The translations under genes were made by a program, and so were the position numbers. Below are positions 38,514-50,200 of a stretch of DNA of 64,000 nt, one piece after another; position 1 is the stretch's first letter; each line of letters starts with the position of its first letter. Under the pieces are notes generated by a model. The model had not been told where the DNA came from and made no database searches. It saw only the letters and a program-made list of their open reading frames with translations. This DNA comes from Pratylenchus scribneri. Lineage: Eukaryota; Nematoda; Chromadorea; Rhabditida; Pratylenchidae. The DNA lies in contig JAQSEB010000036.1 of the NCBI GenBank assembly GCA_030063045.1, positions 362,019-426,018 on the forward strand, given 5' to 3'.

Positions 38514-39899
38514 TTTTATTTAGTTTGAAATGGATCCGGTTGGATTTGAAATATATTTTATTAACTATTCTTTTTTTAAATTTTGATTTCTGAATAAACA
38601 GTTTTGTTATTATTATGGCCTCATTAGATGCTTAAATAATGAGTAACAGCGATCTGATTACTCATTTAGATTATTTTCGATTCTCCATAAGAATCATATC
38701 ATATTATTAAATGGTGAAATTATAGATAAAGAGGAGGAGGAGGAGAAACTTCACCCTTTTAAAAAATTAATCATCATATCACATCATTTTCTTTCATTAA
38801 AAACAAAAATGATTAGAATAAAAAAATTAATCTGGGATTATGTCAAAAATATTATATCAAAATAAAATTCCGTTACGCTTCATCTTTATTATTAATCAAT
38901 TCTTCTCATCTTTAATATGTTATTATTCATCATCACTAAACTGATAAAGTGTGGAAATAATTATTTTAGATGGAAAATTATTCAAAAATAATGGAATTTA
39001 AATCAAAATCCAGCGAGACAACAATTCTGCACGTTTGTCAATTTTTGCATACTTATAATAGTTGTAATTTAAACACTAAGAAAATTATTTGTAACACATA
39101 AAATTTTATTAAGAGGTGTAATTCATAAATTACAATTTCTAATTATATTTAATAAAAAAAAATGTGCATCACCCCACGAAAGACAAATTTAAATAAATAA
39201 AAAATTATATTTAATAAGAATCCCGGAAATAATTGAACAGAAATGGATGTATTAAGAATTAATAATATGAAAAATTGATCAAATCAAATTGGCTTTTCTA
39301 TTGCTTGCTCTCTTAATATCAAAAGGAATTAGACTTATAGAATTTTAGGCAATAAAACCCAAATTCTTCACTCCATCTTCGTCATTATTGTGCAACACTA
39401 TTGCTGCCACCGCCCGCTGCCGCTGAATGCGAATGTGGACTGACACTGTTAAAGAATTTTTTATTGCTTGTTAGATGTTTCAGGGTAAAAATAAAAATGT
39501 TCTGCTTGGCTGAAGATGATAATGGATGTGAGGAAGATGAAGCATGAAGACTGTTATGATGGAACATTTGTGAATTGAGTTTTATGATTGTAACGATTGT
39601 TGAACTTCATGAGGTGGCAAGGCTACCGATGACAAAGTGGTTGGATATATTTATTTATTTTTATTTATTTTTTTCAAATATTTGATTGCGTTTCACTAAA
39701 GTCAATTTTATCATTTACCAAAAAATAACAATTAAATATCCTCACAGATATCAAAAATATTTTATGAGTTTAAAAATATTTTTTTGTAATTAAAAGGTTA
39801 ATTTTAATTTAATGTAAAATATAAAATCTCCTTCTTTTTTGCTATTTTCCCATTTGTTGTTGTCTTGTCTTTATTGGCCAATCCAAATTTTCGAAAAAA
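38514..39899. other. AT-rich intergenic DNA
   Basis: No supported gene. GTGCAACACTATTGCTGCC at 39390 resembles one end of the hAT-type MITE at 35210-35977 but has no partner, so it is at most a relic. Confidence 0.35.
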
Positions 39900-39998
39900 A
39901 TGAAATCATCATTTCTGACGAATCATATGCCGGCGTTTTATATGCCTTTGTTATCCAAAAAGATTTTGGATGTAAATGAATTCAATGCGAATTTGACG
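39900..39998 (+). CDS. possible first exon
   Basis: 33 codons from ATG 39900 (MKSSFLTNHMPAFYMPLL...) to a GTAATT donor at 39999, phase 0. I could not identify the following exon in the AT-rich DNA downstream. Tentative. Confidence 0.25.
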
Positions 39999-41344
39999 GT
40001 AATTTTTTATTATTAATTTATATAATCAAAAATTGCTCCAATTGCTTGTATTATTTTATTAAAACAGTGAATTTATTGTACTTTTTATGTATTTATTTAT
40101 GTAAAATTTTATGAGAAACAAAATTTTTTTTAAAATCATTACAATTTCTGTTAACTGTTGATCGATATATTGTCGGAGATTAAAAATTGAATTATCAAAT
40201 AAATCATCAACTAATTACTAAATTATAAAGAGCTTTTAATATCAAAATTACTACTTTAACAGAAAAAAAAGTAAAAATTTGCATTCATTTTTTCAAGATC
40301 ACAATTTCAGGAAAATACAATCATAGCCCAAAAATAAATAAATTAAACAAAAATTAAAAATATATTTTTCAATAAAACCTTTAAAATTCCAATGTGTAAA
40401 GATTACCATAATTTTAAATTTTCATAAAAGAATCACAAACCACCATCCTCATTTTTCCAGAACCTATAAAATATTCCATACTATCTGATTACTAATAATT
40501 AGAAAATCCAAATAATTCTCTTAAATAAGGAACGGGAGAGCCCCGACAAAATAAAATAAAAAATTATTATTAAAATATAAATATTAAAATTTTTGAAAGT
40601 TAGAATTTAAAAAAATAATTTTTAATTGATATAAGAGCATTTATATTATGAGCCAAAAAACAATAAACCAAATGACAATTTTTATTATAAAATATTTTCC
40701 CCACTTTCTTTTAAAAATCTATGATTAAAATTGATTTCATTTATTAAGATAATTATCTCAGCCCTTATCAGAGCTATTTATAAATTCACAGTACGTAATG
40801 TTACAAGAAGACAATTATGCTACTATTTTTAGTATTTTATTCGACATGCATTTAATCATATTTGCCAAAAAGTAATTCATTTTAAATTTAGCAACGTTAA
40901 TTTATATAATTTTTAAATATTAAAAATTGAATTTTCAAAGTTTTTAATTTTTCAACGAAGTGCATTCATAAATGATTTTAGGTAAAACAAAAGGAACTAG
41001 GGGAAATATTATTTTAATCATTTTTAAATAATTATTTAACCCATAAACTATTTCCATATAAAAATTCCTAAAAGAAACCACTTTTATTACTCTTACTAAA
41101 AAAATATCACTGAAATGATGAACAAAAATTTAAAAATAAAATTAATAAAGAATAAATATGTAAAAAAATTTAGAAAATTAGAATTGTACGCACAATCGAT
41201 ATTACGAATGATCAGAGCTAATTCAATAATAAAAAGTCAAATAAATTTGAACTGTTTAGCATCATATATTTAACCAAATAATAACAAATTATAAACCATT
41301 CAACGTGTATTAATATTAGAAATAATTTTATTGATTATAAATAC
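39999..41344. other. AT-rich DNA without supported genes
   Basis: Very AT-rich, with stop codons in all frames every few dozen bases. Nothing recognisable beyond simple A/T runs. Confidence 0.4.
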
Positions 41345-41470
41345 CTGTTCGTGGCAATTGTTTATTAAAAAATTTAAAGTAATATTTTTATAACGCAGCC
41401 ATGAATATCCATTGAATTTTCGTAACGTAAATCTATGCCAATGTTTGTTCCAATATGGCCATTTCCCATC
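41345..41470 (-). CDS. internal exon of an unrecognised gene
   Basis: Minus strand, 42 codons, phase 0 at both ends, with a TTTTCAG acceptor and a CAG|GTATTT donor. It reads DGKWPYWNKHWHRFTLRK and more, rich in W, H and N as an extracellular or carbohydrate-binding domain might be. A second likely exon of the same gene lies upstream near 42200-42430. No family recognised. Confidence 0.45.
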
Positions 41471-42199
41471 CTGAAAATGGGGAAAATATGAAAAAACTAA
41501 ATGCAGTGAAAAAATTATTTTTTTTATAAATTTTTAATAAATTTTATAATTTTTTAATTTTTTTTATATATTTAATGTTGAGCCAATTCAAGCAGTAGTT
41601 TAATTTAATTGGGCAATTATTAAAAAAAAATTATATTTTCAGGAAAAATTTTTTCATATTATTTCATTTTTTAATTTTTTATTAATTTTTTAATTAATAT
41701 TCATATTTTTTTTTAAAATATTTATATTTACAATTTTCTACAAAAACTAAAAATGTACCCATAAAATTCTTTCAAAATTAATTTCATAATATTAGTTGCA
41801 TTTTTTTGAATTATAAAAGATACCCATTGAACCAACAATAAAAAACAAAATTTGTAAAAAAATTTGTTTTGTAAAATTTTTCACATCTATTTTTAATCTT
41901 CCATAGAGTTCCTTAATAGTTCTATGGTAAAATTTCCCTTTCGAAATCAGGGAATTGTCATTTTTCATAATTATGGAAGATTTAATAAATTCGAAAAAAT
42001 ATATTGCTTATGGTAATTTTCCAGTTAACAAATATTTTTATAAATTAATCCCTATTTGAATTGATGAAAAGATTCAATATGAAAATTCTTTAGTTTCTTC
42101 AATATTAATTATTTCATTTTATCAAAAATTTCAAACAAAATTATTTAAATGTCATAAAATAATTACTGCCCATTAATAGGTAATATTGTCTGTGAACCC

Positions 42200-42430
42200 A
42201 AAATTCCAATATTTTTTTAATTAATCATTATTCCAATACTGCAAAATAAAAATATTTGCCGAGGCAATTTCTCATACACTATTATGTTATGATTAGATAA
42301 TCCTTGTTGGCATAGAGCATAGACATTGTTTGACATTGTTTGAGACATTCCCTCAAACCCAAATACTGATTCCATTTTAAGAGTCACTCCCTTCTTATCA
42401 TTTTCACCAATATTTCTAATGGAGTCTCTC
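42200..42430 (-). CDS. probable exon of the same minus-strand gene
   Basis: An open minus-strand block of about 70 codons in otherwise stop-dense DNA includes GVTLKMESVFGFEGMSQ and NNVYALCQQGLSNHNIIVY. The splice sites are not certain, so the limits are approximate. It is divergent from the SPRY gene start at 42725. Confidence 0.3.
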
Positions 42431-42724
42431 CAAAATTACTTATCATTTTAAATTGCACTAAATTAGGTAAAAATGATAGCAAAAGAATTGTCAAATATTA
42501 GATATTCACCGAGTTATTGGTAAAATTATAGCCAAAAACAAAATTTTTATTGACAACAAGTAATTTGAATATTTTGTAATTAATTTTATATCCAATAAAA
42601 TCTAAAATAAATTGATTCAACATTTTTACCATTATCGATACAATTAAATTTGATCCATTCCCCTATTAATGCCCAAAAATATTTCAGATATTTTTATTAA
42701 AAAAAAATATAATTTCACGAAATT

Positions 42725-43903
42725 ATGGAATCTCATTTGAACAATAGCGATGGAAATATAGAGGTAAGAATATTAACAAAATTATAATTTGAATATAATA
42801 ATTGAGGACACCAAAAATTTGGATCAATGTATGAAGATGGAAATGGTCAACTTAATTGGCAAATTAAAAGCAGGCATGGACAAAGTGAAAGTCCTAGAAG
42901 CAAAAGAAGATGGATTGAAGACAAAGGGAATGGAAAATGGTCCGAAAATAAATGAAGAAATTGAAAAAAGATTATCTGAAATTGAAGCAAAATTTGTCGC
43001 GAAAAACCATGAAATTAAAGAAATGAATACAGAAATGAATGAATTGAAAAAGGAAAATGGCCATTTGAAGGAAGCAATGGCTAAATGGATGAAAGAATGG
43101 GAGGAATTGAAGATGGCAAATGTGGAAATGAAACAAAAATTTATTTTGAAAAGTGCCGAATTTGATAGTCAAATTGATGAATTAAAGGCAGAAAATGGAA
43201 AATTGCATGAAAAAATTGAAGAAATGGTAGATTTTTAATTAATTTTATTTGGAATTTTAGGAAAAAAAATTATTAATTATTTTCAAAATTTTAGCTGGCC
43301 AATTTGTCCAAAAATGTTACTGAATTGGCCATTTTCGATTCAAGCACATTCAAAATGAATACATTGGATTCTGGTCAGAATTTAACAATTTCTGAGGATG
43401 GAATTTTCGTCAAACATAACGATGGCCCAAATGGTAAAAAAAAATATAATGATGAGAGAAAAGCGAAAAATAATCACTGAAAATAATAATTATAAATAAT
43501 TTTTTTTCAAGTTTACAATACCGTTCGTGCCAATATGCCCATTCCTGAATTGGATTTTTGTGCCAAAAAGCCATCAATTCATTTTTATTATGAAGTTCAA
43601 TTTGTCAAAAAATTTGGGTATATTTTTTGAAAATAAATTATTTTTATTTTTTATTTAATACAATATTAAAAAAATAGCTGTACAAAATAATAGACCCAAT
43701 AAATATATAAAAAATGTATTAACTCATTTTTCAGGGATTACGGCATTTGTATTGGATTTTGTGAAAAACAATTTCCATTGGAAAACAAATTACTTGGAAC
43801 GGAAGCGAATTCAATTGGAATTCGAATCAAATCAGCAATTCGAATTGATGGAACTGAAATTAATTTTCCAAATTGCAATAAATATTTCAACGAATGGGAC
43901 GTG
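42725..43903 (+). CDS. SPRY-domain gene, 5' part (interrupted by the Polinton)
   Basis: Five exons: 42725-42763, 42807-43226, 43295-43433, 43512-43617 and 43735-43903, all with GT/AG sites and consistent phase. The start is ATG 42725 (MESHLNNSDGNIE). Residues 14-155 form a K/E/M-rich coiled coil. From about residue 190 a SPRY/B30.2 domain begins (FYYEVQFVKK, then DYGICIGFCEKQFPL). SPRY domains bind protein partners; in cyst nematodes SPRY proteins are a large family including secreted SPRYSEC effectors. This one shows no signal peptide. Exon 5 is cut by the transposon at 43904; the remainder is at 61944-62237. Confidence 0.85.
43898..43903. other. Polinton target-site duplication
   Basis: GACGTG at 43898-43903, repeated at 61938-61943. 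A 6-bp duplication is the rule for Maverick/Polinton elements. Here it falls within an exon of the SPRY gene. Confidence 0.9.
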
Positions 43904-44240
43904 AGTAGTGTTAAGTCCATTTTGTCCCCCGTCCCCGATCTGATGTACAAAAAGTCCCCGATAAGTTTTTAAATCCAAAGATTTCCACTTCATTCCCGAT
44001 TCTGATTCCCTCAAAAAATGCTTGTCAAGCCCAAAGGTTTTGGCTACTTTTTTGCCCCCCCCCCCCCCAAAAAAAGAGCTAGAAAAATTCCAATCATTTT
44101 GTTAAATGCCCAAAGTTTTTGGCTACTTTTTTGCCCCCCCCCCCCCCCCCAACGGAGCAAGAAAAATTCCAATCATTTTGTTAAAAGCCCAAATGTCTTG
44201 ATTACTTTTGCCCCCCCTCCCGGATCGATCAAGTAAAATT
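43904..44240. repeat. left terminal inverted repeat with C-tract subrepeats
   Basis: The first ~150 bp are near-identical to the reverse complement of 61788-61937. Further in, both arms break up into units of about 80-85 bp (CAAAGGTTTTGGCTAC, a run of 7-18 C, then AGAGCTAGAAAAATTCC). The left arm holds three units and the right arm four or five. Confidence 0.9.
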
Positions 44241-44284
44241 TAAAACAATTTTGAAAAGCCCAAATGTTTCGGCTATAATGACCT

Positions 44285-44750
44285 AAAAAAAGAACAAATT
44301 TTGTATGATAGCTAGTTTTAACACTAAAAGAAGAAAATGAATTTATGACTGTTAGCTAGTTTGAACACTAAAAGAAGAAAATGAATTTCTAACTGCTAGC
44401 TAGTTTGAACACTAAAAGAAGAAAATAAATTTATGACTACTAGGTATATTGAAGACTAAAAGAAGAAAATGAATTTATGACTGTTAGCTAGTTTGAACAC
44501 TAAAAGAAGAAAATGAATTTCTGACTGCTAGCTAGTTTGAACACTAAAAGAAGAAAATAAAATTATGACTACTAGGTATATTGAAGACTAAAAGAAGAAT
44601 TTGAATTTATGACTACTAGTAGATTGAAGACTAAAAGAATAAAAAGGATTTACCTATGACTACTAGGTAGATTAAACACTAAAAGAAGAAGAAAAATTTT
44701 TGACTGATAGCTAGTTTGAACACCAAAAGAAGAAAATGAATTTTCATCCA
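44285..44750. repeat. 45-bp tandem repeat
   Basis: About ten copies of a 43-46 bp unit (TAGCTAGTTTGAACACTAAA, then AGAAGAAAATGAATTT) lie just inside the left inverted repeat. The variants are mixed rather than ordered. No coding potential. Confidence 0.8.
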
Positions 44751-44937
44751 CTATGTCTTTTCTCTATAGAGCACAGAGTCGTTCTATGTAGCGAAAAAGT
44801 GTAAGTGTTTGTGTAAAGAAGTAAAAGTGAAGAGAAATAGTATAGTGTAGTTGTCATTTTATTTTCTTACTCTGCGTGGCGAGACGAACAGAAAACGGAC
44901 AGAAAATTGCAACTCATAAAATTTTTCAATAAGCAAA

Positions 44938-45330
44938 ATGCATATAAGGCGCTCCCAAAAATGGGGAAATGAAGGCGCATGGCCGTCCAAGGGATGGAGC
45001 TATGCCCTTCGGGAAGGCGAGCTACGGCCGTCCAAAGGATGGAGCTGTGGCCCTTCGAGGCGCGGGGGTAGGGTACGCGAAGGCGCGCTACGGCCGTCCA
45101 AAGGATGGAGCTGTGGCCCTTCGAGGCGCGGGGGTAGGGTACGCGAAGGCGCGCTACGGCCGTCCAAAGGATGGAGCTGTGGCCCTTCGGGGGAAACGCG
45201 GGGGTAGGTACGCGAAGGCGAGCTACGGCCGTCCAAAGGATGGAGCTGTGGCCCTTCGGGGGAAACGCGGGGGTAGGGTCATGCTATGGTCGTCCAATGG
45301 GTGGCTTATGGCCCTTTGGGTAATCACGTG
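44938..45330. repeat. GC-rich tandem repeat
   Basis: Five copies of a 66-75 bp unit with CTACGGCCGTCCAAAGGATG, GTGGCCCTTCG and GCGGGGGTAGGGTACGCGAA. It contains palindromes (ACGGCCGT) and is strikingly GC-rich against the surroundings. Frames are open through it on both strands by composition. Confidence 0.8.
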
Positions 45331-45419
45331 AATAAAACATGTGAAGCGGTAAAAGGGAATCGCGTGGGTGGGGAAGGGGAAATAAGGGCAGGGATAGGAA
45401 GATAAAAGGGAATCGGGGG

Positions 45420-45915
45420 GAAATGGATTATGAAATTGGGACAAACAAAGGCAATGACGTGGGCGGAAGGGGAAATGGATTATGAAATAGGGCAGACAAA
45501 GGGAATGACGTGGGCGGAAGGGGAAATGGATTATGAAATAGGGCAGACAAAGGGAATGACGTGGGCGGAAGGGGAAATGGATTATGAAATAGGGCAGACA
45601 AAGGGAATGACGTGGGCGGAAGGGGAAATGGATTATGAAATAGGGCAGACAAAGGGAATGACGTGGGCGGAAGGGGAAATGGATTATGAAATAGGGCAGA
45701 CAAAGGGAATGACGTGGGCGGAAGGGGAAATGGATTATGAAATAGGGCAGACAAAGGGAATGACGTGGGCGGAAGGGGAAATGGATTATGAAATAGGGCA
45801 GACAAAGGGAATGACGTGGGCGGAAGGGGTAATGGATTATGAAATAGGGCAGACAAAGGGAATGACGTGGGCGGAAGGGGAAATGGATTATGAAATAGGG
45901 CAGACAAAGGGATAA
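45420..45915. repeat. 51-bp tandem repeat
   Basis: Nearly ten copies of an almost perfect 51-bp unit (GGATTATGAAATAGGGCAG, then ACGTGGGCGGAAGGGGAAAT). Being a multiple of three, it keeps a 17-residue repeat open on both strands. The high identity means recent expansion. The block TTATGAAATAGGG is shared, inverted, with the minisatellite at 60430-61050. Confidence 0.88.
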
Positions 45916-45928
45916 GGGAATGATACCC

Positions 45929-45936
45929 TATATAAG
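45929..45936 (+). promoter_or_regulatory. TATA box before the 20-bp repeat
   Basis: CCTATATAAGG, followed by a TTCCTTCCTCAT block similar to the TTTCCTCATCCCC after the polB TATA box. It may start a transcript across the repeats towards polB, but no gene lies directly downstream. Confidence 0.4.
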
Positions 45937-45984
45937 GCCCAAGTTTATATTCCTTCCTCATTTATAATATCCCCGAAAAGACCC

Positions 45985-46680
45985 GACAAAGACCGAATTG
46001 GTCCCGATAGTGCCGAATTGTTCCCGATAGTGCCGAAATGTTGCCGATAGTGCCGAAATGTTGCCGATGGTGCCGAAATGTTCCCGATAGTGCCGAATTG
46101 TTCCCGATAGTGCCGAAATGTTCCCGATAGTGCCGAAATGGTCCCGATAGTGCCGAATTGGTCCCGATAGTGCCGAATTGGTCCCGATAGTGCCGAATTG
46201 TTCCCGATAGTGCCGAATTGGTCCCCGATGGAGCCGAAATGTTGCCGATGGTGCCGAAAGGTTGCCGATGGTGCCGAAATGTCTCCGATGGTTCCGAAAT
46301 ATTACCGATGGTGCCGAAATGTTGCCGATGGTGCCGAAATGTTGCCGATGGTGCCGAAATGTTTCCGATGGTTCCGAAATGTTACCGATGGTGCCGAAAT
46401 GTTGCCGATGGTGCCGAAATGTTGCCGATGGTGCCGAATTGGTCCCCGATGGAGCCGAAATGTTGCCGATGGTGCCGAAAGGTTGCCGATGGTGCCGAAA
46501 TGTCTCAGATGGTTCCGAAATATTACCGATGGTGCCGAAATGTTGCCGATGGTGCCGAAATGTTGCCGATGGTGCCGAAATGTTTCCGATGGTTCCGAAA
46601 TGTTACCGATGGTGCCGAAATGTTGCCGATGGTGCCGAAATGTTGCCGATGGTGCCGAAATGTTGCCGAAGGCGCCAAGT
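45985..46680. repeat. 20-bp tandem repeat
   Basis: About 35 copies of a 20-bp unit of the form TTGCCGATGGTGCCGAAATG, the left third with CCCGATAG variants. The unit length is not a multiple of three, so all three frames stay open and read the same residues in turn. The long frames here are not genes. Confidence 0.9.
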
Positions 46681-46689
46681 TGATCCCGA

Positions 46690-47054
46690 GTTGAACCTGA
46701 CCAGTCCCGAGTTGAAACCGACCAGCAGTCCTCGATAATGATTGTTTCCTGGCACAAATCCAGAAATTCTGTGACAACCTATTAGAATATTCTGTTAATG
46801 ATTAATTGCTTCCTGACACAAATTCCAAAATTAGACTAACTAAGGCATACTAGATCACATGATTGTTATTAATTGCTATTTTTCTGGGTCAAATCCCCAA
46901 TTTAGATTTGTGACAATGATTAATTGCCATATATCGGGGTCAATTCCCAAATTCCACTTTATTTATCTGGGTCAATTACAAAATTCCCCTTAAATTATAT
47001 TTTCTTGGTCAATCGCATTAAATAATCGTGACAAGATTAATTACATTTCTTCCT
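46690..47054. other. degenerate repeats before polB
   Basis: Loose 40-50 bp repeats built on TTAATTGC...TCTGGGTCAAATCCC. No gene. Confidence 0.5.
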
Positions 47055-47062
47055 TATATAAA
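47055..47062 (+). promoter_or_regulatory. TATA box of polB
   Basis: TATATAAA about 160 nt before the polB ATG, followed by a pyrimidine-rich initiator-like CTTTTATTTCCTCATCCCC. Confidence 0.55.
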
Positions 47063-47221
47063 GAGCGCGAAAATACCAGACTTTTATTTCCTCATCCCCA
47101 TTTAAAACCTTCCCCAAATTATTATTTAAAAATATTTATTTATTTATTTATTTAATTTTATTAATTAATTTATTTTTTTATTTAGATTAAAAATTATTAT
47201 TATTTTTATTATTAAAATATT

Positions 47222-50200
47222 ATGGCTACTAAACGACATCATTCTCCATCGGATAATATGTCAGCAAAAAAATTGAAAAGATCTTCGTCGGATTCACATC
47301 TTCCAGCTTCAAAAAAAATACCATTAAGAAAATTGAAAAGAACTTATTCTGATTCGGATCTTCTAACTCTAGAAAAAGAACAACTCTCTTCATCAAATAA
47401 AAGTTTGAAAAGATTTAAATCCGAATCCGATCTTCAAAAAGCAAACAACGAAGAATATCAAGAAATAAGCCATCATGAGGGACGCTATAATCGATTTTCG
47501 ACTGGTTATTTCGTAACCGAATTTATTTTGAGAAATGCCATATCGTTCCCCGAGGCTAAATTGAAAGAAATATTTGAAAAATTTATTGACGATGCTTATT
47601 CCAAATCAAATGCTTTTGGAAAACAAGTAAGATAAAATATTTTGTATATTTATTTCGTTATAGGTCTCTAAATTTTCTATGCTAATAATGGGAAAAGGCC
47701 TTGAGACTCCAATTTCCATCCCTGGGGATAGAGAACATAACAACATCGATGTTATTATGGAAGAAATTGACAAATTGAATATAAGTGACAAAAGAGTCAC
47801 ATTGCTTTCGAATCCAATGCGGATTATCATAACTACGATTAGTTCTCCAGAAGGAAGTGGATTAAAAAAATTACCAATAAAATTTATGGATACCAATGAA
47901 AAGGCATTAATTAAAAATAATAATGAAGAAAATTGTCTTTATTATGCGGTTATATTGGCTTTATTTAATGCAGAATGCTCTGAATTGGACCGACGGAAAA
48001 AATACAAAAAATTTAATCAATTTTATAAAAATCTCATGAAGCAAAAAGAACTCGTCGATAAAATGTTATTAGAAATGGATATCAAACCAGTAACGAGTTC
48101 GGGAATAAAAGAAATCATTCAAATACAAGAATTTCTTGATAAAAAACATCCTGAAAAATTTCGAATAATACTTTTCGATTCCGAAAATATTTATATGCAG
48201 CCCATATGGAAAGGCCCTCGTTCCCGCGAACAAGACTTAATTTTATTTTTATCTGGAGATCATTATGATGTGATTAAAAGCGTGACACAATTTTTCAAAC
48301 TAAGAAAATATTGTTTAGAATGTGAAATTCCATACTCAAAGTAACAAATTATTCTTTTTTTTAATAGATTAAATTATTTTAGAGATATATATCATCGATA
48401 TGACTGTATTTCAAGATGTTATATGTGCTCAAAAATGAGTAATTTTTCACATTGTGCAAATGAGCAGGGCTTTGAAATGAAATGCTTAAAATGCAAGAGA
48501 ACATATTATAATAGGCAATGTTATGAAAATCATCAGAAACAAATGTGCAATCTATACAAAAAATGTGAATTATGCTATAAAGTTTATCAGACTGTACAAA
48601 ATAAGGAACATGTTTGCGGCGAAAAATTCTGCAGAAGATGGTAAATAATATTATAAAATTAAAACTTAATTTATTTAGTCGCGTGTATCATAATCCAAAA
48701 AATTCTTGTTATGTTTTGCCCCGAAAAAAATTGTCATCGAAACCATATAGAATTATCGCTTATGATTTTGGTAAATTATATTTTTATTTTACCTAATTAT
48801 GTTTTATATTAAAGAAACTACGCAAAATTTTAAAAATTATGCCGGCATTTTCGAACATTATGTAAATTTCTGTTCGGCAAGGTAATAACTTTATTTAATT
48901 GTATATTATAATTATAATACTTATTTAGAATAATCTGCACTCTATGTATTGAAAAATTTAATGAAAATTGTGAAATATGTGGTCCCGAAAAGCATAAAAC
49001 ATGGGATGATATGCAGGAACATGATCCTCTGGAAGAATTTATGAGATGGCTTTTGAAAGGATATACAAAGAAATATAAAACACTTGTATATGCCCATTAT
49101 GGAGGTAGAGATAATTAAATAATCAAAATAAAATTTTTAAGGAAAATTTGATCATCATTTTGTACTTCAACGACTGTACCAATTAAAAATAGTTCCCAGA
49201 GATTTGCGGATGTCCGGCAGTAAAATTTACGAATTCACTGTCAAAGCCGGAAAGGATTTTTCCTCACTGATCTTCAGAGATTCTTATTTGCTTATGAATG
49301 TCAAATTAAAGGACTTGAAAAGCACATTTAATTTAAAAGCTGAAAATAAATTGTTTTTTCCATATTTGTATGTTAACATTATAATAATCAAAAAGTATTT
49401 TTTAGATTCAATAAAAAGGAAAATTATCATGTAAAATTGGATCATTTACCACCATTAGATGATTATTTACCAAATGGGATGAATATAGCTGATAGGAAGG
49501 AATTTATAGAATGGTATTTGAAAAATCAAAAAAAACCATTTTATCTACCTGCAAAACTACATGAATATGGGTCCAATGATACTGAAATATTGCTAGAAGC
49601 AATTATTGAAATGAGAAAAATATTACTCCATGTAACAGGTGGATACGATGTATTCGAAAATAGTGCTACAATCGCAGGAATTTCGATGAATATATTTAAA
49701 TCGAAATTTTTACTTGATAATACCATAGCCATTGTACCTGAAGGTTTTTAAAATTTAAAATATTTTCTTATTAAATTATTCAGGAGGTTATGAGAGACAT
49801 GATCGGGCCAGTGATATTTCATTGAAATATTTTAAATGGATTTCAAAGAAGCATAATTTGGATATAATTACTGCAGCAAATGGTGGAGAAAAACGTATTG
49901 GAAAATATAAATTAGATGGGTATGTCGAGAATGAAAATCGAGCTATTGAATTTTTGGGGTAAGAGATTTATTATTATTATTTATAATATTTTAGATGTAA
50001 TTTCCACGGGTGCCTAAGATGCTATAAACCAGGAGATGAGAGTCGAAACGGAAAAACTATGAAAGAAAATAATGAAAATACATGGATGCGGATCAACGAA
50101 ATTTCTAAAGAGCTTAAAGTAGATGTAAAATGGGAATGTGAAGTACGAGATGAAATGAAAAAAGATAAAGAGATGAAAGAATTTATGGAGGATATTGGGA

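Noticed and set aside
39385..39567. Minus-strand 60-codon Ser/His-rich frame, and a hAT-like end GTGCAACACTATTG
   Set aside because: Simple composition, no splice or start support. The hAT-like end has no inverted partner or target duplication nearby.
45420..45915. Regular array considered as CRISPR
   Set aside because: The units are contiguous with no unique spacers, and the context is a eukaryotic transposon.
45428..45961. 17-residue repeat proteins on both strands
   Set aside because: A 51-bp repeat (multiple of three) stays open in several frames by arithmetic, and the antisense version is equally open. Treated as a minisatellite.
46198..46757. Several long overlapping frames (about 150 codons) on both strands
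   Set aside because: They arise from a 20-bp tandem repeat without stop codons. All three frames cycle through the same residues, and no start context or splice signal supports translation.
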